Positions 19,702 through 29,839 of a stretch of DNA of 64,000 nt are shown here, piece after piece; the first letter of the stretch is position 1, and every line of letters begins with the position of its first letter. The stretch spans positions 159,698 to 223,697 of the forward strand of contig NZ_AP014568.1 in NCBI RefSeq assembly GCF_000828895.1, given 5' to 3'. Under the pieces are notes generated by a model. The model was given only the letters and a program-made list of their open reading frames with translations. It was not told the DNA's origin and made no database searches. The position numbers and the translations under genes are program-made. This stretch comes from Serpentinimonas raichei (lineage in GTDB: Bacteria; Pseudomonadota; Gammaproteobacteria; Burkholderiales; Burkholderiaceae_C).

Positions 19702-20916
19702 TCAGCCCAGCGCCTGGCGCTGAAACAGGCCGCCGGGCAAGCGCCGCACGCTGCCGCACAGTTCGAGCTCCAGCAACTGCGCTTGCAGTTCGGCCGTGGG
19801 CAGGCCACAGCGCGCCTGCAGGGCATCGAGCCCGACCGGGTCGTGGCCCAGCGCTTGCAGCAGCGTGCCCTCAGCCTCGACGGGTGGCCGCCCCTGAACC
19901 CCCTGCCCCATGCGGGCACGGGCCGCTGGCTGCGCCGCAGCGCCGCGTTCGCCCAGCGCCAACTCACCCTGCACCGGCTGCGCTGCGCCGTGTTGCAGGC
20001 GCAGCTCGTCGAGCACGTCTTGCACCGACTCCACCAGCTTGGCCCCTTGGCGGATCAGGGCGTGGCAGCCGCGCGACTGCGCCGAGTGGATCGAGCCCGG
20101 AATGGCAAACACCTCGCGCCCGTATTGCGCCGCCAAATCGGCCGTGATGAGCGAGCCCGACTCCAGCGCCGCCTCCACCACCAGCGTGCCCAGGCTCAGG
20201 CCGGCGATGATTCGGTTGCGCTGCGGAAAATGCGGCGCCAGCGGCGGCGTACCGAGCGGGTATTCGCTCACCAATGCGCCGTGGCTGGCGATGCGTTGCG
20301 CCAGCTCATGGTGCTGCCTTGGGTAGACCCGATCCAGCCCGGTGCCGACCACCGCCACCGTGGGCGCACCCGCCTCCAGCGCACCCCGGTGCGCTGCGCC
20401 ATCCACCCCCAGCGCCAGCCCAGACACGATGCAAAACCCTTGCTCACCCAGCGCCTTGGCAAAGGCATGGGCGTTTTCAGCCCCTTGCGGGCTGGGGTTG
20501 CGGCTGCCGACCATGGCCAGCGTGCGGGTCTGCGCCAGCGCGCTCAACTGGCCCTGCACATAAAGCAGCACCGGCGGATCGGGGGTTTGCAGCAGCGCAG
20601 CCGGGTAATGGGGGTGCCCCAAGGGCAGCCAATGCCGGTCCGGCGCAGCGGCCAACCAAGCCCCAGCGTGTTCCAACAGGCGGCCTCCTTGCACCGGAGC
20701 GCTGCGCAAGGCGGCCGCCAGCCGCTCGCCCACCAGCGCCTGCAGGGCCTGCGCGTCGGAGGCAAACACGGCTTGGGGTGATCCCAAAGCCGCCAGCAGC
20801 TTGCGCGCCGTGGCCGCACCCACTCCCGCGGTGTTGGTCAGGCGCAGCCAAGCGGCCAGCTCAGCCACATCGGCATCGATGCCAAGGCTCCTAGGGGGTG
20901 GCAAAGTGGTCGCCAT
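19702..20916 (-). CDS. dprA: DNA processing protein DprA
   Basis: The 404-aa protein loads RecA on incoming single-stranded DNA during natural transformation. After an N-terminal helix-hairpin/SAM-like region comes the Rossmann core with AMVGSRNPSPQG, FCIVSGLALGVDGAAHRGAL, AVVGTGLDRVYP and the DNA-binding FPQRNRIIAGLS. The C-terminal winged-helix (Z-DNA-binding-like) domain is present (LLQALGHDPVGLDALQARCGL). The ATG at 20916 lies inside the upstream LysM gene, a 26-bp overlap. Confidence 0.96.
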   Translation of the reverse strand: MATTLPPPRSLGIDADVAELAAWLRLTNTAGVGAATARKLLAALGSPQAVFASDAQALQALVGERLAAALRSAPVQGGRLLEHAGAWLAAAPDRHWLPLGHPHYPAALLQTPDPPVLLYVQGQLSALAQTRTLAMVGSRNPSPQGAENAHAFAKALGEQGFCIVSGLALGVDGAAHRGALEAGAPTVAVVGTGLDRVYPRQHHELAQRIASHGALVSEYPLGTPPLAPHFPQRNRIIAGLSLGTLVVEAALESGSLITADLAAQYGREVFAIPGSIHSAQSRGCHALIRQGAKLVESVQDVLDELRLQHGAAQPVQGELALGERGAAAQPAARARMGQGVQGRPPVEAEGTLLQALGHDPVGLDALQARCGLPTAELQAQLLELELCGSVRRLPGGLFQRQALG

Positions 20917-22165
20917 TGCGCACCGCATCGGCCACATTCAAGACCAGCGCATACGAGACCCGATCAAAGGTGCGAAACACCATCATCAAGCCGTTGCGCT
21001 CAGCCGGCAGTTGCATCGTGGCGCGCGCGCTGTCGGTGCGGTCGGTGAGCACCGCAGCGCTGCGGTGCAGTGCCAGCACGTGGCCCGCTTCCAGCCCATC
21101 GCGGCTGCCCCGGTTGAGCACCACCACCTGGTACTGACCGGCCATGCGCTGCGCATGGCCGTGGGTGCGCACGATGCGACCCGCCAGCTGCATCTGCGGA
21201 GCGCGCGGCACGTAACTGGCCGGCTGGGGCGGCGCCGGCGTGGCCAGCAGCCGATCACCGATGCGAATTTCTTCGATCGCCGCGCTGATGTCGACGCTGG
21301 CGGGTTCTACCCGCTGCTCGGTCGTGCCATCCGCCCGCGTGTGCGAGCGCAGGGTTTCGCTGCCCACCAGCAGCGCGCTGCCGATCAGCTTGGCTTCGTA
21401 GCCCAGCTTTTCGCCGCTGCTGGGGTCGATCAAGGGCTCGGCGTTGCGGTAAATGCGCTGCGACTGGCTGTGCTCGGCGCTCAAGAGCGGGCGGCCTTCG
21501 AGTGCGTCGAGCGGACCGGACTGGCCCCGGGCATAGACCCGATCGCCCCGGCTGAACAAGGTGCGCCCCTCGGGGGCGGCCACGATGCGCGGCGCGCGGG
21601 CGTGGGTGTCTGCACTCAACACCTGCGAATCGGTCAGGAAGGGGGCGATCATGTGCGCGGGGATGGCGGGCAAGGCGGCATCGGCCAAGGTCTCGGAGCG
21701 TATGCGCGGCGACAAGCGCACCGTGGGCGGCGCCCCACCTGCTTCGAGCGCCAGAAAGGCGCGATCGCCCACGCGCGTCAACACCAGCACCTGACCCGGA
21801 AAAATCAGGTGCGGGTTGCGGATTTGTTCTAGGTTCATGCCCCACAGCTCGGGCCAGCGCCAAGGCTGGCGCAGAAAGATGGCCGAAATATCCCACAGCG
21901 TGTCGCCCCGGCGCACTGTGTGGCGCTCGGGCGCATTGGGGGCCAGCGCCGACAGCGGCACCCCGGCTTGGGCCACTTGCTGCGCGGTCTCGCGTTGCGC
22001 CGGGCTGATGGGCAGATTGGGAAAGGTTTGCGCGCCTGCCCATGCGCCCGTCAGCAGCAAGGTGAGCGCGGGCACGAGATGGCGCAAGCCGACGCGCTCG
22101 GCGACACGACGACCCGTCGGGTCGATGGCGCAGTGACAAGCGGCGGGTGCAGGAGTGGTTTGCAT
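20891..22165 (-). CDS. LysM-domain exported protein
   Basis: The 424-aa protein has a signal-peptide-like segment (LVPALTLLLTGAWAGAQ) after a longer than usual N-terminus. A LysM peptidoglycan-binding domain follows near residues 80-130 (HTVRRGDTLWDISAIF, then NPHLIFPGQVLVL). The rest, about 290 residues, is a poorly characterised conserved region. Position next to dprA and divergent from def-fmt is conserved in betaproteobacteria. It is probably periplasmic and wall-associated; no catalytic motif was seen. Confidence 0.88.
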   Translation of the reverse strand: MQTTPAPAACHCAIDPTGRRVAERVGLRHLVPALTLLLTGAWAGAQTFPNLPISPAQRETAQQVAQAGVPLSALAPNAPERHTVRRGDTLWDISAIFLRQPWRWPELWGMNLEQIRNPHLIFPGQVLVLTRVGDRAFLALEAGGAPPTVRLSPRIRSETLADAALPAIPAHMIAPFLTDSQVLSADTHARAPRIVAAPEGRTLFSRGDRVYARGQSGPLDALEGRPLLSAEHSQSQRIYRNAEPLIDPSSGEKLGYEAKLIGSALLVGSETLRSHTRADGTTEQRVEPASVDISAAIEEIRIGDRLLATPAPPQPASYVPRAPQMQLAGRIVRTHGHAQRMAGQYQVVVLNRGSRDGLEAGHVLALHRSAAVLTDRTDSARATMQLPAERNGLMMVFRTFDRVSYALVLNVADAVRNGDHFATP

Positions 22166-22381
22166 GTCTGAAGCCCCGTTGGCACACCCGCAGGCCACGC
22201 ATGCTGGGCACGGTTGCTTTTGGGTGGAAATAATGGCAAAAAAAGCGCTTTGGGCCTGCTGTGCAGTCAAGCCCCAGCTCCAGCAATGATAATAGCCGCA
22301 TGTCACGTGCAGCGACAGCCAAAGGTGACGAAAATATCTAAAATTCGTTGCTTAGTCTGTCGGCCTCGTTTTGATTTGACC

Positions 22382-22957
22382 ATGAACCCTGCCGAACCTT
22401 TACCTATCCTCAAATACCCCGACCCGCGCCTGCTGCGCGTGGCGCGCCCGGTGGCGGCCGTGGATGCGCGCGTGCGGGCCCTGACCGAGCGCATGTTCGC
22501 CACCATGTACGGGGCCAAAGGCATCGGTCTGGCTGCCACCCAAGTGGATGTGCACGAGCGCGTCATCGTCATTGACGTGAGCGAGGAGCGCAACCAGCCG
22601 CTGGTGCTGATCAACCCCGTGCTCGAATGGGCCAGCCCCGAAACGCGCAAAGGCGATGAGGGTTGCCTGTCGGTGCCGGGCGTTTACGACGGCGTGGAGC
22701 GCGCGCTGGCGGTGCGCGTGCGCGCCCTCGATGCCCAAGGGCACAGCCGCCTGATCGAGGCCGAGGGGCTGCTGGCGGTGTGCATCCAGCACGAGATGGA
22801 TCACCTGATGGGCAAGGTGTTTGTCGAATACCTCTCGCTGCTCAAGCGCAACCGCATCAAGTCCAAGCTGCTCAAGGCCGCGCGCGAGGACGAGCGTGAC
22901 AGCGATGGCGAACGCAGCACGGAACGCCCCGGGCAGCGCTCGGCGCAGCCATTCTGA
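22382..22957 (+). CDS. def: Peptide deformylase
   Basis: The 191-aa metalloenzyme removes the formyl group from the initiator methionine of new proteins. All three family motifs are present: [16 protein letters not shown] (Cys metal ligand) and QHEMDHLMG (two His ligands and catalytic Glu). ATG at 22382 gives the family N-terminus [17 protein letters not shown]. fmt follows after 14 bp, coupling formylation with deformylation. Confidence 0.97.
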   Translation: MNPAEPLPILKYPDPRLLRVARPVAAVDARVRALTERMFATMYGAKGIGLAATQVDVHERVIVIDVSEERNQPLVLINPVLEWASPETRKGDEGCLSVPGVYDGVERALAVRVRALDAQGHSRLIEAEGLLAVCIQHEMDHLMGKVFVEYLSLLKRNRIKSKLLKAAREDERDSDGERSTERPGQRSAQPF

Positions 22958-22971
22958 GCAGCGGCGGGCCC

Positions 22972-23973
22972 ATGCGGATCGTGTTTGCCGGTACGCCGGA
23001 GTTTGCGGCGCTGGCGCTGCGTGCCCTGCTCGCTGCCGGGCACGAGGTGGCGCTGGTGCTCACGCAACCCGACCGCCCGGCCGGGCGCGGCCTGAAATTG
23101 CAACCCTCGGCAGTCAAACAGGTGGCGCTGGCGCATGGCCTGCCTTTGGCGCAGCCGCGCAGCCTGCGCCTCGATGGCAAATACCCCGACGACGCCGCGC
23201 AAGCGCGCGCGGCGCTGCAACAGGCCGGTGCCGAGGTGGCGGTGGTGGCCGCCTACGGCCTGCTGCTGCCGCCCTGGGTGCTGGCGCTGCCGCGCCTAGG
23301 CTGCCTGAACATTCACGCCTCGCTGCTGCCGCGCTGGCGCGGCGCCGCCCCGATCCAGCGCGCCCTCGAAGCCGGTGACTTGGAGAGCGGCATCACCCTC
23401 ATGCAGATGGACGCCGGGCTCGACACCGGCCCCATGCTGCTGCGCCAAGCGCTGCCGATCGCGGCCCACGAAACCGCCGCCAGCCTGCACGATAAGCTGG
23501 CCGAGCTGGGCGCGCAGCTGATCGTGCAGGCGCTGCAGCAGGCCCAAGCGGGCGGTTCGGGCACCCTGCGGCCGCAGCCCCAACCCGAGCAGGGCGTGAC
23601 CTACGCCGCCAAGATCGACAAAGTCGAGGCGCTGATCGACTGGCGCGCCAGCGCCATGCAAATCGAGCGCCGGGTGCGCGCCTTCGACCCGGTACCGGGG
23701 GCCTACACGCTGCAGCAGGGCGAACCGCTCAAGGTCTGGGCGGCGCGGGTGTTGCCGCAGCCGCCTGCGCAGCCGCAGCCGGCCCAGCCGCCCGGCACCG
23801 TGCTGGCCGCCGACGCCCACGGGGTGCAGGTGCAGACCGGCGACGGCGTGCTGCTGCTGACCGAACTGCAACGCCCCGGCGGCAAGCGCCTGCCCGCCGC
23901 CGCGCTCTTGGCCGGCCATGCGCTGCCGGTGGGCACGGTGCTGGGCAGCCCCGCTCACGGTAGCATCAACTGA
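22972..23973 (+). CDS. fmt: Methionyl-tRNA formyltransferase
   Basis: The 333-aa enzyme formylates initiator Met-tRNA using 10-formyltetrahydrofolate. It starts [20 protein letters not shown], with [20 protein letters not shown] (catalytic His and the SLLP loop), and a C-terminal OB-like domain after [14 protein letters not shown]. Its TGA overlaps the ATG of azlC by one base. Confidence 0.97.
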   Translation: MRIVFAGTPEFAALALRALLAAGHEVALVLTQPDRPAGRGLKLQPSAVKQVALAHGLPLAQPRSLRLDGKYPDDAAQARAALQQAGAEVAVVAAYGLLLPPWVLALPRLGCLNIHASLLPRWRGAAPIQRALEAGDLESGITLMQMDAGLDTGPMLLRQALPIAAHETAASLHDKLAELGAQLIVQALQQAQAGGSGTLRPQPQPEQGVTYAAKIDKVEALIDWRASAMQIERRVRAFDPVPGAYTLQQGEPLKVWAARVLPQPPAQPQPAQPPGTVLAADAHGVQVQTGDGVLLLTELQRPGGKRLPAAALLAGHALPVGTVLGSPAHGSIN

Positions 23974-24740
23974 TGTTCTGGCGCGCCGACCTGCGCCGCT
24001 GGCCCGAGTTCACCGAGGGCATGCGCGAGCAAACCAGCGTCACCGCCGGGGTGGCGGCCTGGGGGCTGATGACCGGGGTGGCGATGGTCACGGCCGGCCT
24101 GAGCCAGCTCGAAGCGGTGCTGATGACGCTGCTGGTCTATGCCGGCAGCGCGCAACTGGCGGCGGTGCCCTTGATGAGCGCCGGCGCGCCGCTGTGGGTG
24201 GTGCTGGCGGCGGCGTTTTGCGTCAACCTGCGCTTTGTGGTGTTTTCGGCGCACCTGCGGCCCTACGTGATGCACCTGCCGCTGCGCCAGCGCCTGCTCA
24301 CCGGCTACCTCACGGGCGACTTGAGCTACGTCTTTTTTGCCCGCCGCTACCATCAGGTGGGCCACAGCCTAGAAGAAAAACAGCGCCAGCAAGCCTATCT
24401 GGCCGGGCACTGCTGCGTCAACTACGCCAGTTGGATGGGCTCCAGCCTGCTCGGGGTGCTGCTGGCGCACACCATTCCGATCGAGTGGGGGCTGGGTTTT
24501 GCCGGCATTCTGGCGCTGATCGGGGTCGGGTGTTCGCTCGCCACCTCCAAGCTGCGCGTGGTTTCGGCCGGGGTGGCCGGAGCGGCGGCGGTGGCGGCCT
24601 GGGCGCTGCCGCTCAAGCTCAACATCGTGGTAGCCATTGCGGCGGCGGTGGCTTTTTGCCTGATCCTCGAAGCGCACGGCCCGCGCGGGCCGCGTGGGCC
24701 GGGCGGCTTGGGGCCCACACCGGAGCCGCCCCGTGTTTGA
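23973..24740 (+). CDS. azlC: AzlC-family branched-chain amino acid exporter large subunit
   Basis: The 255-aa inner-membrane protein starts with the AzlC signature region (FTEGMREQTSVTAGVAAWGL) and contains AVLMTLLVYAGSAQLAAVPL and FCVNLRFVVFSAHLRPY. AzlC with AzlD forms an amino-acid exporter of the LIV-E family. It overlaps the fmt stop by one base and the azlD GTG start by 8 bp. Confidence 0.92.
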   Translation: MFWRADLRRWPEFTEGMREQTSVTAGVAAWGLMTGVAMVTAGLSQLEAVLMTLLVYAGSAQLAAVPLMSAGAPLWVVLAAAFCVNLRFVVFSAHLRPYVMHLPLRQRLLTGYLTGDLSYVFFARRYHQVGHSLEEKQRQQAYLAGHCCVNYASWMGSSLLGVLLAHTIPIEWGLGFAGILALIGVGCSLATSKLRVVSAGVAGAAAVAAWALPLKLNIVVAIAAAVAFCLILEAHGPRGPRGPGGLGPTPEPPRV

Positions 24741-25068
24741 AATCGACTGGCGCACCCTGCTGGCCATCGTCGCGCTGGCGCTGGTGACGGTGCTCACGCG
24801 CGGCTTTTTCTTCCTCAGCGAGCGCGACTGGAAGCTGCCACATTGGGCCGAGCGCGGCCTGCAATACGCCCCCATCGCCGCCTTGGCCGCCGTGGTGGCC
24901 CCCGAGGTGGTGATGACTCAAGGCCAGTTGATCGACACCTGGAAGGATGCGCGCCTGTTTGCCGCTGCTGCCGGGGTGGCTTGGTTTTTCTGGCGCGGCG
25001 GCGTGCTGGGCACCATCGTCTGCGGCATGGCGGTGTTTTTGCCGCTGCGCTTGGGGCTGGGCTGGTAA
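24733..25068 (+). CDS. azlD: AzlD-family transporter small subunit
   Basis: The 111-aa protein has three to four helices: LLAIVALALVTVLTRGFFFL at the N-terminus and GTIVCGMAVFLPLRLGLGW at the end. It begins with GTG at 24733, 8 bp inside azlC; no ATG is available in this frame at a sensible position. Small AzlD subunits partner AzlC in branched-chain amino acid export. Confidence 0.9.
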   Translation: MFEIDWRTLLAIVALALVTVLTRGFFFLSERDWKLPHWAERGLQYAPIAALAAVVAPEVVMTQGQLIDTWKDARLFAAAAGVAWFFWRGGVLGTIVCGMAVFLPLRLGLGW

Positions 25069-25091
25069 GGCCGGCTAGGCTGCGGCGCGAT

Positions 25092-26966
25092 TCACTCGGG
25101 CAGCCCTTGGCTGCGGCAAGCCAACAGGCGCGTCAGCGTGTGCTCCAGGGCCAGGCGCTGCAGCGGCTTGCTCAAAAACCCGTCCATGCCGGCCGCCAGC
25201 GCCTGTTCCTCCGCCCCATTCATGACGTCGGCCGAGACGGCGATGATGGGCACCAGTCCGCGCGCACCGGGCAACTGGCGGATGGCTTGCGTGCAGGCGA
25301 AACCGTCCATCTCGGGCATGTGGATGTCCATCAGCACCCAATCAAAATCGTGCCGCTGGGCCAGTTCGAGCGCTTGCCGCCCGTTTTCGGCAAAGGTGGG
25401 CTGCAAGCCCATGCGCTCCAGCAACAGGGCCACAAACTTGCGATTGACCGGGTGGTCTTCCGCCACCAACACGCGCCGGCCCCGGCCCGTGGCGGGCGTG
25501 CCGACACCGACTTCGGCTGGAGCTGGAACTGGAGCGGCAGCGCTGGCCTGCGCCGCCTCGCAAACCGGGGCCACCCAGTGAAAGCAAAACACCGAGCCCT
25601 GCCCGGGCGTGCTGTCGAGCGCGATGTCGCCCCCGAGCAGGCGCGCCAGCGTGCGCGAAATCTCCAGCCCCAAGCCATTGCCGCCTTGGGGCCGGGTGCT
25701 GCTGCGATCGACTTGGGCAAAGCGCTGAAAAATTTGCTCTTTCAGCGCGGGGTCGATGCCGATGCCGGTGTCGCGCACCACCAGACGCCAATGCGCCAGC
25801 GCGCCTTGGCGTTGGCACTCCAGCGCAAGCGCCACCGTTCCACTGGGGGTGAACTTGATCGCGTTGCTCAGCAAATTGAGCACCACCTGGCGCACCCGCG
25901 TCGGGTCGGTCAGCACCCACGGCGGCAAGTCGGGCCCCAAGCTCAGGGGCAGGTGCAGATGCTTGCCCTCCCCCATGGCCCGCAGCGAGCGGTGGCACTG
26001 CTGCACCAGCGCAGCCACATCGACCGGCTCGGGTTGCAGCTCGATCTGTCCGGCGTCCAGTGCCGACAAATCCAGCAAATCGTTCAAAATCGACAGCAAA
26101 TGCGCGGACGACTGCTGCGCGGTGTGCAGCTGGTCGCGCTGCGCCGGCGGCAGCGGGCCATCGAGCAGCAAATCGAGCATGCCCAACACCCCATTCAGCG
26201 GCGTGCGCAATTCGTGGCTCATATTGGCCAAAAACAGGCTCTTGGCGCGGTCGGCCTGCTCGGCAGCGGCCTTGGCCAATTGCAATTCGGCGTTGAGGCG
26301 CTGGAGCTGCGCGCGCTCGCGCTGCTGGCGCCCATGCCGCACCCACAAACCCGCGGCAGCCAGCAACAGCAGCAGCACCTGAAACGTCATGAGTAGGTTG
26401 AGCCAGCGCTGCTGCTGCCGCACTTGCGCCAGCTTGTCTTGCATCAGGTGCGTCATGAGGCTGTCGGCCGCCAGGCTCAGGGCCTGCACCTCGGGCCCCA
26501 ACACCTGCATTTTTAGCAGCACATGGTGCAGCTCGGCTTGGTGGCGCACGGGGTCGGCGAGCAAGGGGTCGGCGTAGTCCAAAAAGGCCTTGATCTGGGG
26601 CGCAATGGCGTCGAACTCGGGGCGCTGGCGCATCACCTCGACCGTCGCCCCGCCGTGCAGCAGCCCGACTCGACTGGCAAAAATCTCGTGCCGCAGCTGC
26701 AACTGCGACCAGTCGGCCTGTTCGGGCTGCGCCAGACTCAGATGGATCTGGTTGCGCAGCCGCAAAAACTCGCGTTCGAGTTGAAACGTGAGGGCGGTGA
26801 TGGAGTCTGCCTGCAGGCGCGCGGTGTCTTCCACCGCCTGGGTTTGGCGCACAAAAAGCGCCATCATGACGGTCAGGCCGACCGCCATGACGAACGTGGT
26901 CAGGGCCAGCCAAAAAACGAAACGGCTGCCACCAACGGGCCTGTCCAAACCGGCCGCAACGCTCAT
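25092..26966 (-). CDS. Membrane-bound hybrid sensor histidine kinase
   Basis: The 624-aa protein has a transmembrane helix near residues 17-39, a periplasmic helical sensor of about 145 residues, a second helix near 189-209, a coiled-coil linker, and a HisKA domain with phospho-acceptor His near 251 ([12 protein letters not shown]). The ATPase domain has [18 protein letters not shown] and GLGLEISRT boxes. A C-terminal receiver follows ([11 protein letters not shown], phospho-acceptor Asp near 547 in [12 protein letters not shown], Lys in LSKPL). There is no output domain, so signalling must pass to another protein. Its ATG overlaps the stop of the upstream periplasmic gene. Confidence 0.94.
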   Translation of the reverse strand: MSVAAGLDRPVGGSRFVFWLALTTFVMAVGLTVMMALFVRQTQAVEDTARLQADSITALTFQLEREFLRLRNQIHLSLAQPEQADWSQLQLRHEIFASRVGLLHGGATVEVMRQRPEFDAIAPQIKAFLDYADPLLADPVRHQAELHHVLLKMQVLGPEVQALSLAADSLMTHLMQDKLAQVRQQQRWLNLLMTFQVLLLLLAAAGLWVRHGRQQRERAQLQRLNAELQLAKAAAEQADRAKSLFLANMSHELRTPLNGVLGMLDLLLDGPLPPAQRDQLHTAQQSSAHLLSILNDLLDLSALDAGQIELQPEPVDVAALVQQCHRSLRAMGEGKHLHLPLSLGPDLPPWVLTDPTRVRQVVLNLLSNAIKFTPSGTVALALECQRQGALAHWRLVVRDTGIGIDPALKEQIFQRFAQVDRSSTRPQGGNGLGLEISRTLARLLGGDIALDSTPGQGSVFCFHWVAPVCEAAQASAAAPVPAPAEVGVGTPATGRGRRVLVAEDHPVNRKFVALLLERMGLQPTFAENGRQALELAQRHDFDWVLMDIHMPEMDGFACTQAIRQLPGARGLVPIIAVSADVMNGAEEQALAAGMDGFLSKPLQRLALEHTLTRLLACRSQGLPE

Positions 26967-27481
26967 TCGATCACTTCGATCGACCGCAATTGCCAGATCG
27001 AGCGCTCGTAAAAACGCGCATGTTGCAACTGCGGATCGGAATCGAAGGGGTAGATCACAAACAAGGGGCCGCGCGTGCGCACCGGCATCGGCTGCTCGTT
27101 CATGCGCGTGGCGATGATGACGTCAAAGTCGCGCGCATCTTGCAGCGGGAGGGTGATGCGGTAGTCGTTGAGGGCGGTGGCATGCAGCCGCTGGCCGCGC
27201 GCCTGCACCAGCGCCAGCACGTCGCGCAGCAACGGGCCGCTAAAGCGCACCACGCCCGGCTCCCACGGGGTGCGGGTGGCAAAGCGGTGCTGCGGCAGGG
27301 CTTCGAGCATGGCCATGTCGAACACCGCTGCCCCGCCTTGGTTGCTCACCCCAATCTGCCCGCTGATGGTCAGCACCACCCGATCGCGCGGTCGCTCCAA
27401 GGCCTGCACTTGGGCCGAAAAAACGGCAAGCAAGCCCAAACCCACACAAAATCGAAAGCAAAGCGTGATAAAAACTTTCAT
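26963..27481 (-). CDS. Periplasmic protein with molybdopterin-dependent oxidoreductase-like fold
   Basis: The 172-aa protein has an N-terminal signal segment ([17 protein letters not shown]). The rest resembles the short oxidoreductase molybdopterin-binding (SUOX-like) proteins: [58 protein letters not shown] and [10 protein letters not shown]. The conserved cofactor-binding Cys of true sulfite oxidases is not seen in the mature part, so it may be a non-catalytic sensor version. The ATGA overlap with the kinase (26963-26966) suggests it supplies a ligand or acts as a sensor subunit for that kinase. That link is inference. Confidence 0.75.
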   Translation of the reverse strand: MKVFITLCFRFCVGLGLLAVFSAQVQALERPRDRVVLTISGQIGVSNQGGAAVFDMAMLEALPQHRFATRTPWEPGVVRFSGPLLRDVLALVQARGQRLHATALNDYRITLPLQDARDFDVIIATRMNEQPMPVRTRGPLFVIYPFDSDPQLQHARFYERSIWQLRSIEVIE

Positions 27482-27561
27482 GGCGTATGCGGAAAATTGA
27501 GGATGGAAGTTATTTTAGTCAAGCTTCTTGCTTTTGCCATCGGTTGCAGCCCCTAGGGAGG

Positions 27562-29658
27562 CTAGGAAGGCGCCGGCGGCTTGGTGGCGCTGGCTGCCGC
27601 TTGGGCGCGCTGGGCAAACTCGGCCCGCAGCGCACGCAGCTTGGCGCGCGGGTCTTCGCGCACGCTGGCCGCGTCGAGCTGCATCTCGGCAATGAAGCGG
27701 CTGGGCTGCGCCGGCACCGTTTCGCGCCCCTTTTTGCGCCGCTTGAGCCAGCTCACCACCAGGGTGTGCTGGGCGCGCGTGATGCCCACGTACATCAGAC
27801 GCCGTTCTTCCTCTAGGCGCAGCGCCAGCGCGGCGGCGTCGTCGTCTTCGGGGCGCATCGGCAGCAGCCCTTCGTTGACGCCCACCAACTGCACGTGCGG
27901 CCACTCCAGCCCCTTGGCGGCGTGCAGGGTCGAGAGCGTGACCACGTCCTGCTCCTGCTGGCGCTCTTGCAAGGTGGTGATGAGGGCCACGGTCTGCGCC
28001 ACGTCGAGCAGGGTTTGCTGCGCGCGCTGCTTGGCACCCTTGGTGGCGCTGGCGGCGTTGGCCGTGGCCGCGTCCTCTGACACCGGGGTGGCGCAGCGCT
28101 GCGCCATCCAGTCGCAAAAATCGAGCACGTTGCTCCAGCGCGCGCTGCCTTGCTGCGGGCTGTCGGCGTGGTCGAGCAGGTGCTGCTGGTAGCCGATGCC
28201 TTGCAGCCAGTCGGCCAGCAGGGCCGCCGCCGCCTCTTGGCCGTGGCAGTGGCGGGCGCGGTATTGCAAATCCGACAGGCAGCGCCCGAATTCGTGCAGC
28301 GTGGCGATGGCGCGCGCGCCCACCGCCGCGCCCAGCGAGTGCGCAAACAGGGCTTCGTAGAGGCTGAGCTTGTATTGGCTGGCAAAGGCGCCGAGCTGTT
28401 GCAGCGTTTGGTGCCCGATGCCGCGCTTGGGGGCGGTGGCGGCGCGCAGAAAGGCCGGGTCGTCGTCCGGGTTGGCCAGCAGGCGCAGCCAGGCGCACAG
28501 GTCCTTGATTTCGGCGCGCTCAAAAAACCCGGTGCCGCCCGACACCTGATACGGAATCTGCGCCTTGCGCAAGGCGGTTTCGATCGGGCGCGACTGGTGG
28601 TTGGCGCGGTACAGCACGGCAAAGTCTTTGTAAGCCTTGTGTGCGCTGTCGGATGCCGGGCCGCGCAGGCTCTGGATGCGCGCCACCACGCGCTCGGCCT
28701 CGTGCTCCTCGTGGTCGCAGGCTTGCACCCGCACCGGCTCGCCCTCGCCCAGTTCGCTCCAGAGCCGCTTGGGGTAGAGCTTGGGGTTGGGGGCGATGAC
28801 GTGGTTGGCGGCGCGCAAAATGGCGCCGGTGGAGCGGTAGTTCTGCTCCAGCTTGATCACTTGCAGCGCCGGAAAATCCTGCGGCAAGCGCTTGAGGTTG
28901 TCCAGCGTGGCGCCGCGCCAGCCGTAGATCGATTGGTCGTCGTCGCCCACGGCGGTGAAGTGTGCGCGCGCGCCCACCAGCAGCTTGAGCAGCTCGTACT
29001 GGGTGGCGTTGGTGTCTTGGTATTCGTCGATCAGCACGTGGCCGAGCTGCGCCTGCCAGCGCGCGCGCACCTCGGGCTGGCGTTGCAGCAGCAGCAGCGG
29101 CAGGCCGATCAAGTCATCGAAATCCACGCTCTGGTAGGCCGCCAGCCGCTCCTGGTACTTGGCCATGACGAGGGCGATCTGGCGCTGCGCTTCGTCCTTG
29201 GCTTGGGCCAACGCCTGCGCGGCATCGAGACCGGCGTTTTTCCAGCCGCTGATGGTCCACTGCCAGTGGCGCGCCGTGACCGAATCGGTGCTGGCGCCGC
29301 AGTCTTTGAGCAGCGAGGCCACGTCGTCGCTGTCGAGGATCGAGAACTGGGGCTTGAGGCCCAGCGCCGCGCCGTCCTGGCGCAGCAGCCGCACCCCGAG
29401 GGCGTGAAAGGTGCAGATCAGCACCTGCTGCGCGGCACGGCCAGCCAGCGCGCGGGCGCGTTCGCGCATTTCGGCGGCGGCTTTGTTGGTGAAGGTGATG
29501 GCGGCGATGCGCTCCGGGGCCAGCCCGTGCTGGATCAGGCGCGCGATCTTGTGCGTGATCACGCGCGTCTTGCCCGAGCCGGCCCCGGCCAGCACCAGGC
29601 ACGGGCCGCCGAGGTGCGCGACGGCCTGGAGCTGGGCGGGGTTGAGGCCGGAGGACAT
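27562..29658 (-). CDS. rep: ATP-dependent DNA helicase Rep
   Basis: This 698-aa SF1A helicase has the N-terminus SSGLNPAQLQAVAHLGGPCL, Walker A LAGAGSGKTRVI, the TFTNKAAAEMRERA motif Ia, Walker B VLIDEYQDTNATQYELL, the GDDDQSIYGWRGA motif III and the C-terminal LSTLHAAKGLEWPHV region. These and the length match Rep rather than UvrD, although the two are close. ATG at 29658 is preferred to upstream in-frame ATGs lying in a repeat-rich stretch. Rep removes proteins ahead of the replication fork. Confidence 0.93.
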   Translation of the reverse strand: MSSGLNPAQLQAVAHLGGPCLVLAGAGSGKTRVITHKIARLIQHGLAPERIAAITFTNKAAAEMRERARALAGRAAQQVLICTFHALGVRLLRQDGAALGLKPQFSILDSDDVASLLKDCGASTDSVTARHWQWTISGWKNAGLDAAQALAQAKDEAQRQIALVMAKYQERLAAYQSVDFDDLIGLPLLLLQRQPEVRARWQAQLGHVLIDEYQDTNATQYELLKLLVGARAHFTAVGDDDQSIYGWRGATLDNLKRLPQDFPALQVIKLEQNYRSTGAILRAANHVIAPNPKLYPKRLWSELGEGEPVRVQACDHEEHEAERVVARIQSLRGPASDSAHKAYKDFAVLYRANHQSRPIETALRKAQIPYQVSGGTGFFERAEIKDLCAWLRLLANPDDDPAFLRAATAPKRGIGHQTLQQLGAFASQYKLSLYEALFAHSLGAAVGARAIATLHEFGRCLSDLQYRARHCHGQEAAAALLADWLQGIGYQQHLLDHADSPQQGSARWSNVLDFCDWMAQRCATPVSEDAATANAASATKGAKQRAQQTLLDVAQTVALITTLQERQQEQDVVTLSTLHAAKGLEWPHVQLVGVNEGLLPMRPEDDDAAALALRLEEERRLMYVGITRAQHTLVVSWLKRRKKGRETVPAQPSRFIAEMQLDAASVREDPRAKLRALRAEFAQRAQAAASATKPPAPS

Positions 29659-29720
29659 GGGGTGGGTGGGGAATGCGGGGGTGTGCAGGCGGGGTAGAGC
29701 GGCGATCATATGCGGCCCCA

Positions 29721-29738
29721 GCATCAGCATCAGCATCA
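29721..29738. repeat. Short hexanucleotide tandem repeat
   Basis: Three exact GCATCA units, with a fourth imperfect copy just after, lie in the rep-AEC permease intergenic region. This is a minor simple repeat with no evident function. Confidence 0.6.
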
Positions 29739-29769
29739 GCGCATCAAGCTGCTCTGCCCAACCCTTGAT

Positions 29770-29796
29770 CCGTTCGCCCTGAGCTTATCGAAGGGC
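29770..29796. repeat. Palindromic intergenic repeat of the TTCGCCCTGAGC...CGAAGGGC type
   Basis: CGTTCGCCCTGAGCTTATCG followed by AAGGGC contains pairing arms GCCCT/AGGGC and TTCG/CGAA. Very similar short palindromes occur in many copies in intergenic DNA of several proteobacteria. It lies between the divergent rep and AEC permease genes. Only this copy was noticed in the window. Confidence 0.5.
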
Positions 29797-29839
29797 CGCC
29801 AAGCACCAAGCACCACGACTTGCAGCGACAATCAGCCGC

